Assembly: GCA_001692895.1 (NCBI GenBank)
Contig: KV748287.1
Coordinates: forward strand, 62,001-126,000
Direction of reading: 5' to 3'
Length of the DNA stretch: 64,000 nt
Source: Cenococcum geophilum 1.58
Lineage: Eukaryota; Ascomycota; Dothideomycetes; Gloniales; Gloniaceae
Part shown: in pieces, positions 35,825-46,794 of the stretch
Position numbering within the stretch: position 1 is the stretch's first letter
How the letters are laid out: every line of letters begins with the position of its first letter
The notes under the pieces: generated by a model
Databases searched by the model: none
Seen by the model: the letters and a program-made list of their open reading frames with translations, nothing else
Told to the model about the DNA's origin: nothing
Program-made: the position numbers and the translations under genes

Positions 35825-36197
35825 TATGATCACCGTCGACCAAAAAGATCGCCTTATCCTTAGACCAACCCGCGAACTTGAGGATTCGCGGAAGCGAATT
35901 CCATTTGCATACCTTAACCAACTCCTTTGGTAAAAGATCAAATTCTAGGGCTTCAAAGAGCACCATGCCGCAAAAGGTTTTTATTCCTTGAATAGCTATA
36001 AGGCATCGGGTGTAGAGTGTCGACCAGTATCTGGTAGAGTACGCCGTTGGATTGGGTGAAGTATAATGTAGGAACACAGTAAAATCAGAATACAGGGCGT
36101 GTCTTTTATGCATTTGAGGTCGGTCTGTTGTGAAGCCCAATTGTGAACTCACAAGTTCTCTAAGACATAGGCTTACACCGCCGTGATATTTGGACAA
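35742..36197 (-). CDS. Unassigned reading frame, possibly a relic
   Basis: An open frame of 151 codons with balanced composition, including the segment FDLLPKELVKVCKWNSLPR and, later, GWSKDKAIFLVDGDHTAVLF. The first codon is TTG, so the true start is unknown (the first ATG gives MHKRHALYSD). An upstream exon would overlap bL27m on the same strand, which argues against a longer gene. The C-terminal end runs into the right arm of the inverted repeat. I recognise no family. Either a relic of a gene carried by the repeat unit or chance. Confidence 0.25.
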   Translation of the reverse strand: MSKYHGGVSLCLRELVSSQLGFTTDRPQMHKRHALYSDFTVFLHYTSPNPTAYSTRYWSTLYTRCLIAIQGIKTFCGMVLFEALEFDLLPKELVKVCKWNSLPRILKFAGWSKDKAIFLVDGDHTAVLFRHSFLIDRHPLPKSGLAPASIG

Positions 36198-36215
36198 AGG
36201 CCTCTCTAACCCATT

Positions 36216-37114
36216 CTACTTTCTCTTACCCCTCAACCCTCTTCTCTCTGCATTTGCAGCTTTCCTAGCTGCAGACTTCTTCCAAGCCCTAAATCGATCA
36301 CCGGGGACGAATTCCCTAACCTTGACTTTGGCCCTCTCAGCAGCACGTCCAATCTGCCAGTTGGCCTCACGATACGCGTATCTCTTCCCCATTACCAATT
36401 GGGATTGTGCTTGTGTACGATTCACAGCCATAACAGCTGTTTGACTTCCTTTTACCTCTCCAACTTGCATATCGCCTTCCAAAACCTCAAATCTTGGGCT
36501 GCTGGGGGCTTCTTGGTCCATCTGCACAGCTAACATCCCAAGTCGTCGTCGACGTGCAGCATTAGGAGGATATGGGAGGGTCTCATGTCGCTGGAACGCC
36601 ACACCAATATACTGCCGCTTTGGGTGTTTGAGGGGGTCACGGTAGTATTTGACATAACCAGATTGTGTTGCGAAGATGGTGTGATCGCGGCCCATTGCGC
36701 AGTTCTCCCCAGGAAACCAGTGCGTCCCACGCTGGCGAAAGATGATGTTACCGGGGATCACGTATTCTTCTGTAGAGACAGTGAGATTATTGACGATTTC
36801 TTCGTCTCAACACAGAAAAAGAAATGGGGTAATTGAAGCGGAATAGTCGCCTTAAAGAGCTAGGCAAGAAATAGTGACTGCGTACCTCCAGTCTTTTTTG
36901 CACCTAATCGTTTGCCTGGTCCATCCTTTGCCCCGTTTGCACGTCCTTGAGCTTGATGAGTAGCATGTCGGATAAAAGTGAGTGTAGGTGAGAAAGGAGC
37001 ATTGGCGGATCGTAGAGTATCGAAGCCGTAGGATGATGAGATACAAGCAGCATAAGATGGCTTTAGTGCGGTAATTGCTGCCCGCGCGGGCGTTATTATT
37101 CGTGGTAATAGCAT
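36216..37114 (-). CDS. Mitochondrial large ribosomal subunit protein bL27m
   Basis: Two exons, 36886-37114 and 36216-36769, separated by a 116-nt intron, give 260 aa. The N-terminus is basic and serine/alanine-rich ([13 protein letters not shown]), a likely mitochondrial presequence. The bL27 core follows: [16 protein letters not shown], then across the splice [21 protein letters not shown], then [10 protein letters not shown], the classic bL27 signature near the peptidyl-transferase centre. The fungal C-terminal extension (about 120 residues) is rich in Arg/Lys and ends RRGLRGKRK. The splice (GGA G / AA GAA) is fixed by the conserved motif. The protein is roughly three times the length of bacterial bL27, normal for fungal mitochondria. 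Confidence 0.93.
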
Positions 37115-38221
37115 GATGGACGAAATCTGTCTGAATCTGAACCTCCAGACAACTTTGAGTTAGCTATGCTTGGCAGTTTTGTCACGTAGTTTTTGCCCTC
37201 GATCCTGACTACGCGCACGTGCATATTGCTCCTTATCGCCAACGAATTCTCATAAATTAGACCGCTCATGGGACTTTTTAAATCCTGTCGCAATATTCCC
37301 TCACTACTATACCTTATATAATTCTCTACGTCTAATTATGTCCAAAATACTATGAGCTAAAAGCTCTTTATCTTCTCTATCGCCTCTACATTGTGACGAT
37401 ATCGTGGCTCTATTCTATAAGCAGTTGGATATGGAGTTGGTCAGTTTTGGTTTAAAATCTATGAAGATGTGTTTTTATGACGATATATCTCGCCCCCCAG
37501 TATTCTTAGTAGGGGGTTATAATTCATATAAATAGAGATATAATTATTATTATTATTTCTATTTATTGCCCGATTCGGTCCCTTTTCTAGGTCCATGCAG
37601 ATTTCTACCTTCTATTTACAGGAAAAATCCCTAGCAGGGAAAAACCTGGGTGTAGCCCTTCAGCTAGTCTTGCGCGCTCCGCCTTCGCCTAGCCTATTTC
37701 CCTTTATTATATGTCTGCCTTTCGTACCACGCTTCCAAGGTATCTTGGAAGGTCTAGGGGGTAGTGGGAGGGTCTGGTGGTTCGCATGCGTGTCGCCTTC
37801 GGCTCGGCGGGGGTGTCCAGTCCCTTAGGGGCTGGAAGGAGGCGTATCCTCCGGTGTCCTCCTGTTGGATCTCATATGCTGTCTGGAACTGCTGGAGGAC
37901 TCCTTGACTAGAGATATGATTACCTAAAGAACCTATTTACATCAATAAAATATATTATAACTATCGTGGTTGGGACGTAACTCGTAGAAAAGGATAAAAC
38001 TTGATTTTTAAACCATTCAGTTACTACCAAAGCGATACCCATAAGCTCTCAGACGCGCAGAAGATTTTAGGGGTATAGGGGGCCGTTGCACGTGCTTCCC
38101 CTGCCCCATAACCAAAATTCTACTACGGAGCGACTGATTTATGAGATAAGTGCTAACCTTGAAGAATCCAAAGCCTCCCTAAAACCTACTGACATAAAAT
38201 ATTTAGAAGTTTTCCTAAGAT
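37115..38221. other. Intergenic with low-complexity and possible repeat debris
   Basis: An upstream region for bL27m followed by AT-rich sequence. An ATT-rich run at about 37,538-37,560 resembles a LINE tail. A GC-richer block at 37,595-37,930 carries nested inverted repeats (GGGGTGTCCAGTCCCTTAGGGGCTGG, paired GGAGGCGTATCCTCC). No gene was recognised. Confidence 0.35.
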
Positions 38222-38479
38222 ATGTCGCTAGTATGTTGCGTACTACAGGACGCAAGTAATGTCAACTATACTACAGAGGAGGCCGAATCGGCCTTCCGTT
38301 ATGGAACATGTAGCTCGCTTCCTGATTGTCAGAAATACATATTTGCAAAAGAGGTGTTTATCATGCTAGATCTTCTACTTCATGGAGGCCTAGATATTTG
38401 GAAACAGCAACTATCAACCACTATTCATACTATTAACTCCGATCCCGCTCATCTTGGGGTGAAAACTAAAACTTTATAA
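38222..38479 (+). CDS. Small hypothetical reading frame
   Basis: An ATG-started 85-codon frame (MSLVCCVLQDASNVNYTTEE...) in normal-composition sequence. No signal peptide, membrane span or domain was recognised. It stands alone, and no splice or UTR signals support expression. It may be chance. Confidence 0.2.
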   Translation: MSLVCCVLQDASNVNYTTEEAESAFRYGTCSSLPDCQKYIFAKEVFIMLDLLLHGGLDIWKQQLSTTIHTINSDPAHLGVKTKTL

Positions 38480-38964
38480 AAACAACAAAGTAATAAGCAG
38501 TCTTGCTGTAAATAAGATCATATCCTTTGAGCGCCTTTGTGTTTTCCTTCGATGTTCTCGAATGAGAAACTCGTGCGGATTCCGGCATCAATCGATATGG
38601 GGACGATGTTGTACACACGGTGCTGAGTGTTCATGGCCGGTGGGCCAAGCGCAGGGCAGCAGGACGCACAGAGCGGGGAACTCAAATGGCACCCATGGAG
38701 TATCCATACAGTCCTTTTATTGTCCGAAAAAATTTTATATAATAAGGTACTAAATATCATAGTGGACCGATGAACGGTTAGGATTGCTGAGATGACGCTA
38801 GACGAAGTAGTGCATGAACAGAAATGAACTCGAAAGAGAGATTTCGAAAGAGCAATGTTGAATAGATAAGATGGCCCAAAAGTGGAAGGACATTCGTAAA
38901 GGGGGTACTTTGGGCCAGTTTTCGAGAAAACGTTAGATGTGGCTTTGCTGAAATAGCTCCGCTT

Positions 38965-39219
38965 CTAGCTCATGATGGTCTTGGAGAAGAGCGCAATCTT
39001 GAGCTTTTGATAGGCCTCGATTGCTGAATCTCGCGTTGTTGCTCTGCTTTCCGGTGGGAGCTGGCAGGTAGCCCGTTCTGGTAACGACTTGGTCCAGGAC
39101 TCAATTGTAGAGACCCGTGTAGAGGTAAGGTATGGATGAGCATTTGGAGGGGTAGCAGCCCGGCGAGATCTCGTTTCGATAGAGGGGGCCGAGGCAGTAG
39201 AAGCAGTAGAAACAGTCAT
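38965..39219 (-). CDS. Small conserved-looking protein of unknown function
   Basis: 84 aa from a genuine ATG. A Ser/Thr-rich N-terminus (MTVSTASTASAP) is followed by a more structured second half with SWTKSLPERATCQLPPESRA and the helix AIEAYQKLKIALFSKTIMS. Upstream on the minus strand there is a strong donor (AAG/GTAAGTAT at 39,372) and a CCAG acceptor near 39,242. Together they suggest a 131-nt intron in the 5' UTR and so a real transcript. No transmembrane segment or known domain was seen. The perfect 55-bp duplication lies just upstream. Existence is moderately supported; function is unknown. Confidence 0.5.
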   Translation of the reverse strand: MTVSTASTASAPSIETRSRRAATPPNAHPYLTSTRVSTIESWTKSLPERATCQLPPESRATTRDSAIEAYQKLKIALFSKTIMS

Positions 39220-39460
39220 TTTAAGCCCGAAAACGAATAGGCTGGAGATGTAACGAGACTGAAGAAACTATTGACAGGGACTTAGGATGAAGAAAGATCT
39301 GCGTTAAAGGTCTGCGAAGAGCTTCTCGGGAGGGTAAAGGGAAAGCTGGAGATTCCAAAGAGATATACTTACCTTGTTAGAAAGGGGTGTGCGAGTTTCT
39401 AGATTTCAAAAGCATTAGGGCGTGCGGTGAGAAGCAAATGAAAAGAGGCACTAATTAGGT

Positions 39461-39570
39461 TGCAGGAGGATCACTGAATCATAGGAGCTGGTGAGATGCG
39501 CCAACAATGAGAACATGCAGGAGGATCACTGAATCATAGGAGCTGGTGAGATGCGCCAACAATGAGAACA
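39461..39570. repeat. Perfect 55-bp tandem duplication
   Basis: 39,461-39,515 and 39,516-39,570 are identical, beginning TGCAGGAGGATCACTG. With no mismatches, the duplication is recent or an assembly artefact. It lies upstream of the small minus-strand gene, possibly in its promoter. Confidence 0.95.
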
Positions 39571-41760
39571 TGACCTGGCCAATAGGAGGAGATTGGGCGG
39601 AGAATGCCTGATAGATTCACGATAATTGCTGGAAGCCACGAAGTTGCAGAGCCGCCAGCGGGTGACAAATACTACAAGCGGGAGGTAAAACAACGTGGAC
39701 ATGGGTTTGAAACGCGAGAAGGAATGGCAGAGGTAGTGAAGAGAGGCCGTTGCTCGGTGGTGTAGGCTGAAAGCAATTCCAAATCACCAGTCGGAGTCCG
39801 GCTCGTTACCATTGATTTGAGTTAGCGCACGCACACGGCGCGGCTTTCGTCGAAGCCTGACAAGCTGCTGAGCCGGCCAGCCTTCCATCCTGACTACGAT
39901 GCTTTCTGTGGTGAGCGAATCTTGCAGCTGGTGCAGTTGGTGCAGTTGGTGCAGGATGCGGAAGGATCCGAGTATTGCCAAGTCGCTGTTCGCTTTACAG
40001 GGTTCTATTGGCTGCTCACGGCGCCCCCAGCACTGCCAGCAGCAAACCTTCTACCTCGGAAGACCTCTGTCCTTCGTGACGAGCCGCCAAGTCGTCACCC
40101 ACAAGGCTTGCCATTATACAGTCATGGTTGCACTGCTACTACTTCTAGATGGCGCAAGCTTCATGTTGTGATCGAGTCTATTCTTGTCACGAGAGCTAGA
40201 TGGGAGTCGGATGACGCTTAAGGACAACTGTACTTACTACAGGATTTCAGCCGCTCCGATTCTTTCAGAATAAGGGCCCACCGCGCTTGCAATCTGCACT
40301 ACTGTTTCATTGAGTACCATGCTGTAGTGTTCACTCAATCAGGACATATGCAGTCAACTGACCCGCCAGCTGACTTCAATAGTTACGGAACTACACCCTT
40401 GTAGATGCTTATTTCATTCCTTCTCTTGCTAAGCCCATATAATGCAAAGCGTTCGAGAAGGATCCAACCTTGACAAGCACCAGAGCTTGGATCGGTGAGT
40501 CTTGTGATCAAATATCCCCCCCTCCAAAAAAAAATTTACTTCTGCTAAGCTCTTGGTTTTCTGCTTCCACATTGGAGATTATGAACATGTTATTCGGTCA
40601 GAAAAAAAGTCTTGATTTATTCTGACGCCTGTCTTGCGCCTGTCTTACGCCCTCCTTTGTGCTGTTCCGCAAAGCCATACAGCTACTACCAGCCTTCTGA
40701 AAACTGCGCAAAGGTACTATTGGTCGTTTACAAATTCCATCTGATTCATGTTTTTCTAAAATATCAAGCCTACTCTACTTCTCCCGGAATACTAATACGA
40801 GAACTTCTCAGCTCTCAGCCTTTTGTGGAGTAACCATCTAAATGACTAGCCACATGTTTTACGTTAGATCTCTATCAGTGAGAGTCATGCTCGCAAATCC
40901 ATCTTTGCTATTGGTCTGTATCTCCCTGTCAACTCCTTAAATTGTTTAATTGCTTTGATGATCTAGGAAGAAATCCAAGCAAATCTAGTGCACTGTTGAC
41001 CAACTTCCATATCTCGAAGATTTTCCTGCGTTCGATATAACTGTACTTTACCTTTTGTTAGTGAATGTGAATATACGCATATAGTCGTCTCGTGAATTGA
41101 AAACACTAGTCTTAAACTTAGTTTTAGGGTTATCGTCTGCCAAGGCTTCTGCAACAATTTGACATACATCAAACACGAGACGAACCTCGAATCCTGACTA
41201 GCTTCATCGTCATCTCGACACAAATGTAGTCTTTTCAGCCGGCGGTCCCGGTCACTATATTGCGGTGGCACATCGCCCTCTCCGGCACAGCTTACTTGAT
41301 CTCACTGTGACGGACTTAATACATTCCTAGTTCCTTGGTATCACCTATCGGTGTTTTTCGGACAGCAAATCGAAAGGCGAACAAACTCTCCTTATGCATA
41401 CGATAACGTTTTCGACTCGCTTCAGAGGTTCCCGAACTTCTTCAACCAGCATTTCTACAGGGTTCTGGAGCATTCTAAGCAATCCGGAACAAGTGGTAAT
41501 CGTGTATTGAAGTCCAGTACCTTTTGAACTCTCGGATTTGGAAAGTATCGGCGATTGATCAGATATGGCGAGTCCACAATTTGTGTCGACCTGAATCGAA
41601 GTTCCTTACTACCATCGTAATATTGTCTGACGACCTAGATCGTCTATACGAACTATGTCTCAGTTGTCTCGTATCTTGAGCTCGTATGTCTCATCGAACG
41701 TCTCATTACCTGTTTCTCTTAACTATGACCTACTAAATGACGACGTCGTCGTCATTGTAT
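39571..41760. other. Gene-poor interval without a supported gene
   Basis: Frames here start with TTG or GTG, or are short. A short GGTGCAGTT triplication (about 39,923-39,955) is the only clear repeat. The interval is not RIP-mutated. It may hold UTRs, a decayed gene or an unrecognised non-coding RNA. A poly-A/poly-C junction lies at about 40,515-40,535. Confidence 0.35.
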
Positions 41761-41860
41761 TTGGACCTACCGGATGTATATAAAAGAGCTTCTAGAGCCC
41801 TCTTTAATAAACAGAGTTCTCATTTCTGATCGTCCGTTCAACAATTTGGTTGGTTTGGAA
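41761..41860 (+). repeat. Possible solo-LTR fragment
   Basis: TGTATATAAAAGAGCTTC, then TAGAGCC and ACAGAGTTCTCAT, matches the motif order at 160-205 near the window start. This resembles the TATA and transcription-start part of an LTR. Both fragments lie in gene islands and keep CpA sites. Confidence 0.35.
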
Positions 41861-42051
41861 AGCTGAAGCCTTCGTGGCGATTTCTAGTAGTTGCTGCCAA
41901 GTCATATTTCTAGGGGTAGTTGTTATATTAAACCGTATTCTAGATTGTATAAGTACCCTCATGAGACCCTAGAACACCCTTGAATGCTACCAGTGAGTGC
42001 ATGTTGTCTTTGTCATTCACAGCCCGAATATGGGGAGGATAGAGCCTCAAT

Positions 42052-43442
42052 ATGTCTGCCTTAGGGCCACCTCCAGCATCTTCAGTCACCGTCGCAGAAG
42101 CTCCTTCGGACATTGGATGGCAAGCCCTTAGACCCGCTATCGCTTGTACAATTCTTGCTTTTATCGTCGTGATGTTGAGATGGTATATTCGATTATCTCT
42201 GACAAGGAGAGTGGGACTGGAGGATTACCTCATACTGTTGCTCTGGTTGCTTTCCTGGATGCTAGCATGATTGTATATTACAAGGTTCGCTGATTATTTG
42301 TAGGTATTGTCAATTGCGATGACTTCGGTTGTTGGCACAGGTAAGTCTAGCATAACATGCCTGTCTAATGATTTGGGACTAGGATTAGTGCGCTAGTTGG
42401 CTATGGATGCTGACCCAGCCTGTCATTTCAGAGGTTATACTAGGCCTTCGAAAATGTAATTGGAGCAAGGAGGCATCTTTACTTCCTACCATGACTATTG
42501 TAAACCCCTATAATGATCGAGTCGTATAGTTGATTTAGAGCTGACAAGAATGGCAGCTTGTTCTGACGAGCAACGTGCTTTACTAAATTCTCATCAACAT
42601 CACCGAAGCTTCCATAATAATCCAGTATCTCCATATCTTTTCAGGAGGGCTGCTTCGCTACGGTTGCGAAATCATACTCATATCGCTTCTAGGTGCGCTT
42701 TTTTGGGGAGTGTTTTGGGGAATATTTTTGTCATCCAACCGAAAAATATTGGCATCTAGAAACCCCTGGACACTGTATGAACCCGTAGATATATTGGCTC
42801 TCTGCTATGGGAATCAATATAATGATGGACTCCGTTATTAGGCTACTGCCAATGCCCATAATAGGGCAACTTCGCCTCCCCACAAGGCCAAAAATAGGGC
42901 GGGTTGCAGTTTTTGCTACGGGAGGGTTGTAAGTGCTCGTCGTTGTTTTTAGACGAATATCTTTCTCTGACGTGCACTACAGCGTCTGTGTCGTTAGTGT
43001 TCTTCGCCCACACAGCTGCAATCCACCATGATTTTTCGCGTAGGCTACTGATAACGAACACTTGCATGGAATCGTGGCTTATCAAACGGTTAGGCTCCGG
43101 TGTAGCGGCAGTAGTCTGGTCAGCTGTCGAAACTAACGTAGGAATAATGTACGCGTCTATGCTGGCTATGAAACTCCTATTGGTTCAATTCTTTCCAAGC
43201 CTTCTGGAACTAGAGAGGCTGCCTCAACATGTATGCGTTTGCCTACTGTGACAGATAACCTTGGGCAGCTTACCACGAGCGACACTACGTGCGTAGCATC
43301 AAGGAATGCTCCTGCGGAGAGCACCTCGCAGACGCTTGAAATCAAGGTAGTAACCGAGACAGTCCTAAGACATTCGAATTCGAGATTTCTAACCCCGTTT
43401 CCCCACGGACTAATGCCTGGACCCATTTCAAGCGTATTGTGA
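42052..43442 (+). pseudogene. SAT4/rhodopsin-like fungal integral membrane protein, decayed
   Basis: The N-terminal frame (42,052-42,270, ATG) has a first transmembrane segment (ACTILAFIVVMLRWYIRL) and the motif RRVGLEDYLILLLWLLSW, typical of fungal rhodopsin-domain (SAT4 family) membrane proteins. The region VVWSAVETNVGIMYASMLAM at about 43,105-43,165 is the family's later signature (W-x-x-V-E-x-N-V-G-I). A C-terminal tail containing LEIKVVTETVL ends near 43,440. The middle transmembrane segments are missing or scrambled by stops and frameshifts (42,271-42,900), so the gene looks dead. An unusual intron structure cannot be excluded. Function in the family is mostly unknown. Confidence 0.65.
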
Positions 43443-44084
43443 GCGTGTCTCTCGGAGAGCTTCGGTAAGGTTGATAAGTTCGCCGTAGAAGATAAAGCCC
43501 GCTCTTCTTTGCCAAGAACATATATTTGGGCTCAAGTTCGTAGCCAACTTTTGAAGGGAAGGGACATACTGTCTGATAGATGACGGTCGCAGAATTGGGG
43601 TTGTTTAAGCAATAGTGTGATAAAAGACTTTCAGTCTCAGAAAGGCATGTATAGGAGTATATCCTGGACTGTAAATAGTTTTTAAGATATTGCGTGAAAA
43701 TTGAAGATGGTGACGGAGATCTGCAGCAAGCAGCAGGGCAGGCAGAGAGCTTGGACCCACTCAAACGAAAAGTAAAGTGACGACTTCTCCACCTTAACGC
43801 TAAGGTCGCACGGCCAGTTGCATTTACGGTTCTCTCGTATTTAATCTCGCCGATCTTCTTGCATGCTTGGCTTGCGGCCTCGACTCAAAGCTCGGCCTTC
43901 ACTTTTAGACCTCATCAGGCAAACCAACATCGATTCTCTCTCCAGCTCGCCCCACCGCTCCAGCACTGAGGCAGAAGAGCGGCCTTTCGAAATCCCTCTT
44001 CCCGCCTCCCCACAATTCAATCTAACAATCCCGCATATTGTCCTGCCAACATCTCCGTCTCTGGAAGCTCCCGCACCTTCAATT
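43443..44084 (+). promoter_or_regulatory. vma-1 upstream region with an in-frame upstream ATG
   Basis: An ATG at 43,863 opens a frame that runs without stop for 74 codons into the vma-1 start at 44,085, in the same frame. It could encode an N-terminal extension rich in Ser, Pro and Glu. Family members start at the MAP position, so the extension is more likely 5' UTR that happens to be open. A pyrimidine-rich stretch precedes 43,863. Confidence 0.4.
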
Positions 44085-46325
44085 ATGGCGCCTGTAAGCT
44101 TCGTTGCCTTGAATCGCTCCCGGAGCTGGTATAACTAACGATGGTGGGGCATCATACAGAAAGGTCAACGCAAGACGATGGAGGCTGGCGAAGACAATTA
44201 TGGTATGATAAAGCATCCGAGCTTGTTGAGTTTCGAAGCGGCATACTTCTAGTTGGTTGGTGCTGACCGAATGTTCGAGCAGGCTCTGTGTTCTCCGTAT
44301 CTGGGTATGTGCTGCTTGAACAAGATCAAATTGCTAGCTGATAAGGTCAAGGCCTGTGATCGTTGCCGAGAACATGATAGGATGTGCTATGTATGAGCTT
44401 GTATGCTGTTTTCAAAGCTTATGGTTGCGCTCGGAGTTAATCAAGGCAGGTTCATGTCGGCCACGATAGTCTCGTGGGAGAAGTCATTCGACTCGAGGCA
44501 GATAAAGCTACTATTCAGGTCTACGAAGAAACTGGTACGCATTGATGAGATTTTAAACACAAGAACGACCTGTTGCTAATCTTCCGACTTTTAGCTGGTG
44601 TGACCGTCGGTGATCCAGTTCTCCGTTCTGGAAAACCCCTCTCAGTCGAACTTGGTCCCGGCTTGATGGAAACCATTTATGATGGCATTCAGCGTCCTCT
44701 TCGGAGTATTTCCGACGTATCAAAAAGCATCTACATTCCTCGTGGTATCGATATCCCATCTCTAAATCGTGAAATTAAATGGGACTTCACACCTGGGAAG
44801 TTAAAGGTCGGAGATCATATTACAGGAGGCGATGTATTTGGAAGTGTTTTTGAGAATAGCCTTCTCAATGACCATAAAATCCTGCTCCCCCCAAGAGCTC
44901 GAGGAACAATCACCCGTATTGCAGAGAAAGGTAGTTATACAGTGGATGAAAAGATATTGGAAGTCGAATTCAACGGAACAAAGACCGAGTATAGCATGAT
45001 GCATACTTGGCCTGTCCGTGTCCCTCGTCCTACTAATGAAAAGCTGTCGTCGGATTCGCCTCTTATTGTTGGCCAACGAGTGCTCGATGCATTGTTCCCT
45101 AGTGTGCAAGGGGGCACTGTATGCATTCCAGGTGCTTTCGGCTGTGGTAAGACTGTCATCAGCCAGAGTCTGTCAAAATTCTCCAACAGCGACATAATTG
45201 TTTATGTTGGCTGCGGAGAGCGAGGTAATGAGATGGCTGAGGTTTTGATGGACTTCCCTGAGGTAAGAAATGGTGATATACCCCGGAAGGCCGAATTGCT
45301 AAATGAAACTTCTAGCTTACTATCAATATCAATGGCCGAAAAGAACCTATCATGAAGCGGACAACCCTTATAGCGAATACCTCAAACATGCCAGTGGCTG
45401 CTCGGGAAGCATCTATCTACACTGGTATTACAGTAGCAGAGTATTTCCGTGACCAAGGCAAGGATGTCGCCATGATGGCCGATTCTTCCTCTCGCTGGGC
45501 TGAGGCTCTCAGAGAAATCTCTGGTCGTCTCGGTGAGATGCCTGCTGATCAAGGGTTCCCTGCTTATCTTGGTGCCAAGCTAGCCTCTTTCTACGAACGT
45601 GCTGGCAGAGTAACAGCCCTGGGAAGCCCTGACAGAAAAGGAAGTGTCAGCATTGTGGGAGCCGTCAGCCCTCCGGGAGGTGACTTTTCGGATCCAGTCA
45701 CTAGCAGCACGCTTAGTATTGTGCAAGTCTTCTGGGGCCTTGACAAGAAGCTTGCTCAAAGAAAACATTTCCCTTCGGTCAATACATCTATGAGCTACAG
45801 CAAGTATACTGGACCGTTGGATAAGTATTATCAGAAGAACAACCCTGAGTTCCCTCGCCTTCGTGATCGTATCAAGGAGTTGCTCACTACCTCGGAAGAT
45901 TTGGACCAAGTGGTTCAGCTCGTTGGTAAATCTGCGCTTGGAGATCCCGACAAGATTACTTTAGATGTAGCGACGTTAATTAAAGAGGATTTCTTGCAAC
46001 AAAATGGATATAGCGACTACGATCAGTTCTGCCCTCTGTGGAAGACGGAGTGGATGATGAAAGCTATGATGGGATTTCATGACGAGGCCCAGAAGGCAGT
46101 TGCGCAAGGCCAGAGCTGGGGTAAAATTCGAGACGCAACTTTAGATATCCAGAGCCAGCTGAGAAGCATGAAATTTGAGCTACCTAGTGAAGGTGAAGAA
46201 GCGATTACAAAGAAGGTGAGTTAATGAGAGACTTCGGGTATATGCAGTGCACTGCTGACTATTCATAGTACGAGGAGCTCATGCAGAAGATGATGGACAA
46301 ATTTGCTTCAGTGGTAGATGAATAG
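44085..46325 (+). CDS. vma-1: V-type H+-ATPase catalytic subunit A
   Basis: Eight exons: 44085-44093, 44160-44202, 44283-44304, 44352-44400, 44450-44534, 44595-45262, 45316-46215 and 46269-46325; 610 aa. This is the catalytic A subunit of the vacuolar V1 sector, which hydrolyses ATP to drive proton pumping into vacuoles and endosomes. The N-terminal beta-barrel includes [19 protein letters not shown]. The nucleotide-binding core has the P-loop GAFGCGKT (249-256), GCGERGNEM, and [20 protein letters not shown]. The C-terminal helical domain ends [10 protein letters not shown]. Length and sequence fit fungal Vma1. No intein interrupts the P-loop region, unlike yeast VMA1. The 9-nt first exon and 22-nt third exon were placed by frame and conservation. 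The last exon supplies only 18 residues. Introns are 47-80 nt. Confidence 0.95.
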
Positions 46326-46794
46326 GTATCTAATTGGACCTTTCTCTAAGTTCAGAGAGACGACTTGTATCGAGTACAGCTTGGCGGACTTGTTTGCATA
46401 GCGTAGTATTTATTTTTGTAGTTGACGCGGCCAGCCAGTAACCTGGCAGGGCACTGGGGGTAGGATGTGTGTGTACAGCAAATGAGAAACTCTGGCGTGC
46501 TTCGAAAAGAAGAATAAGCATGATAGTGACCATGAGGGTCCAGGTATGATGATGCTGCCTGCAGACGCGAACGCAATGCGGATCTGCGCCACCAGCCACA
46601 CTTGCGTGGCATTTCCCTTTCCGCACTTGACGAGCGAGACAACTCCCCATGCACCAGAGTAGGACAGAAGTAGTCCGCTCTCCCAACACCCACCACGCCG
46701 CGAACAACTATTTTCACTAGACCTTTCTGCTGCAACCAAATCAACTGCACCATCGCAAGTACATCTCTGACTTCTTCTCTACTCCCCGCCAGCG
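46326..46794. promoter_or_regulatory. Intergenic region, vma-1 to vps-1
   Basis: About 470 bases holding the vma-1 3' end and the vps-1 promoter. A pyrimidine-rich leader with TCTTCTCTACTCCCC precedes the vps-1 ATG. Minus-strand frames here are shadows without support. Confidence 0.45.

Noticed and set aside
39784-40221. Overlapping frames around 39.8-40.2 kb
   Set aside because: Several start with TTG, contain a GGTGCAGTT repeat, and show no domain or splice support.
40963-41271. 102-codon minus-strand frame
   Set aside because: Its first codon is GTG, the nearest ATG is in another frame, and no motif is visible.
44801-45195. Minus-strand frames over vma-1
   Set aside because: Antisense shadows of highly conserved vma-1 coding sequence.
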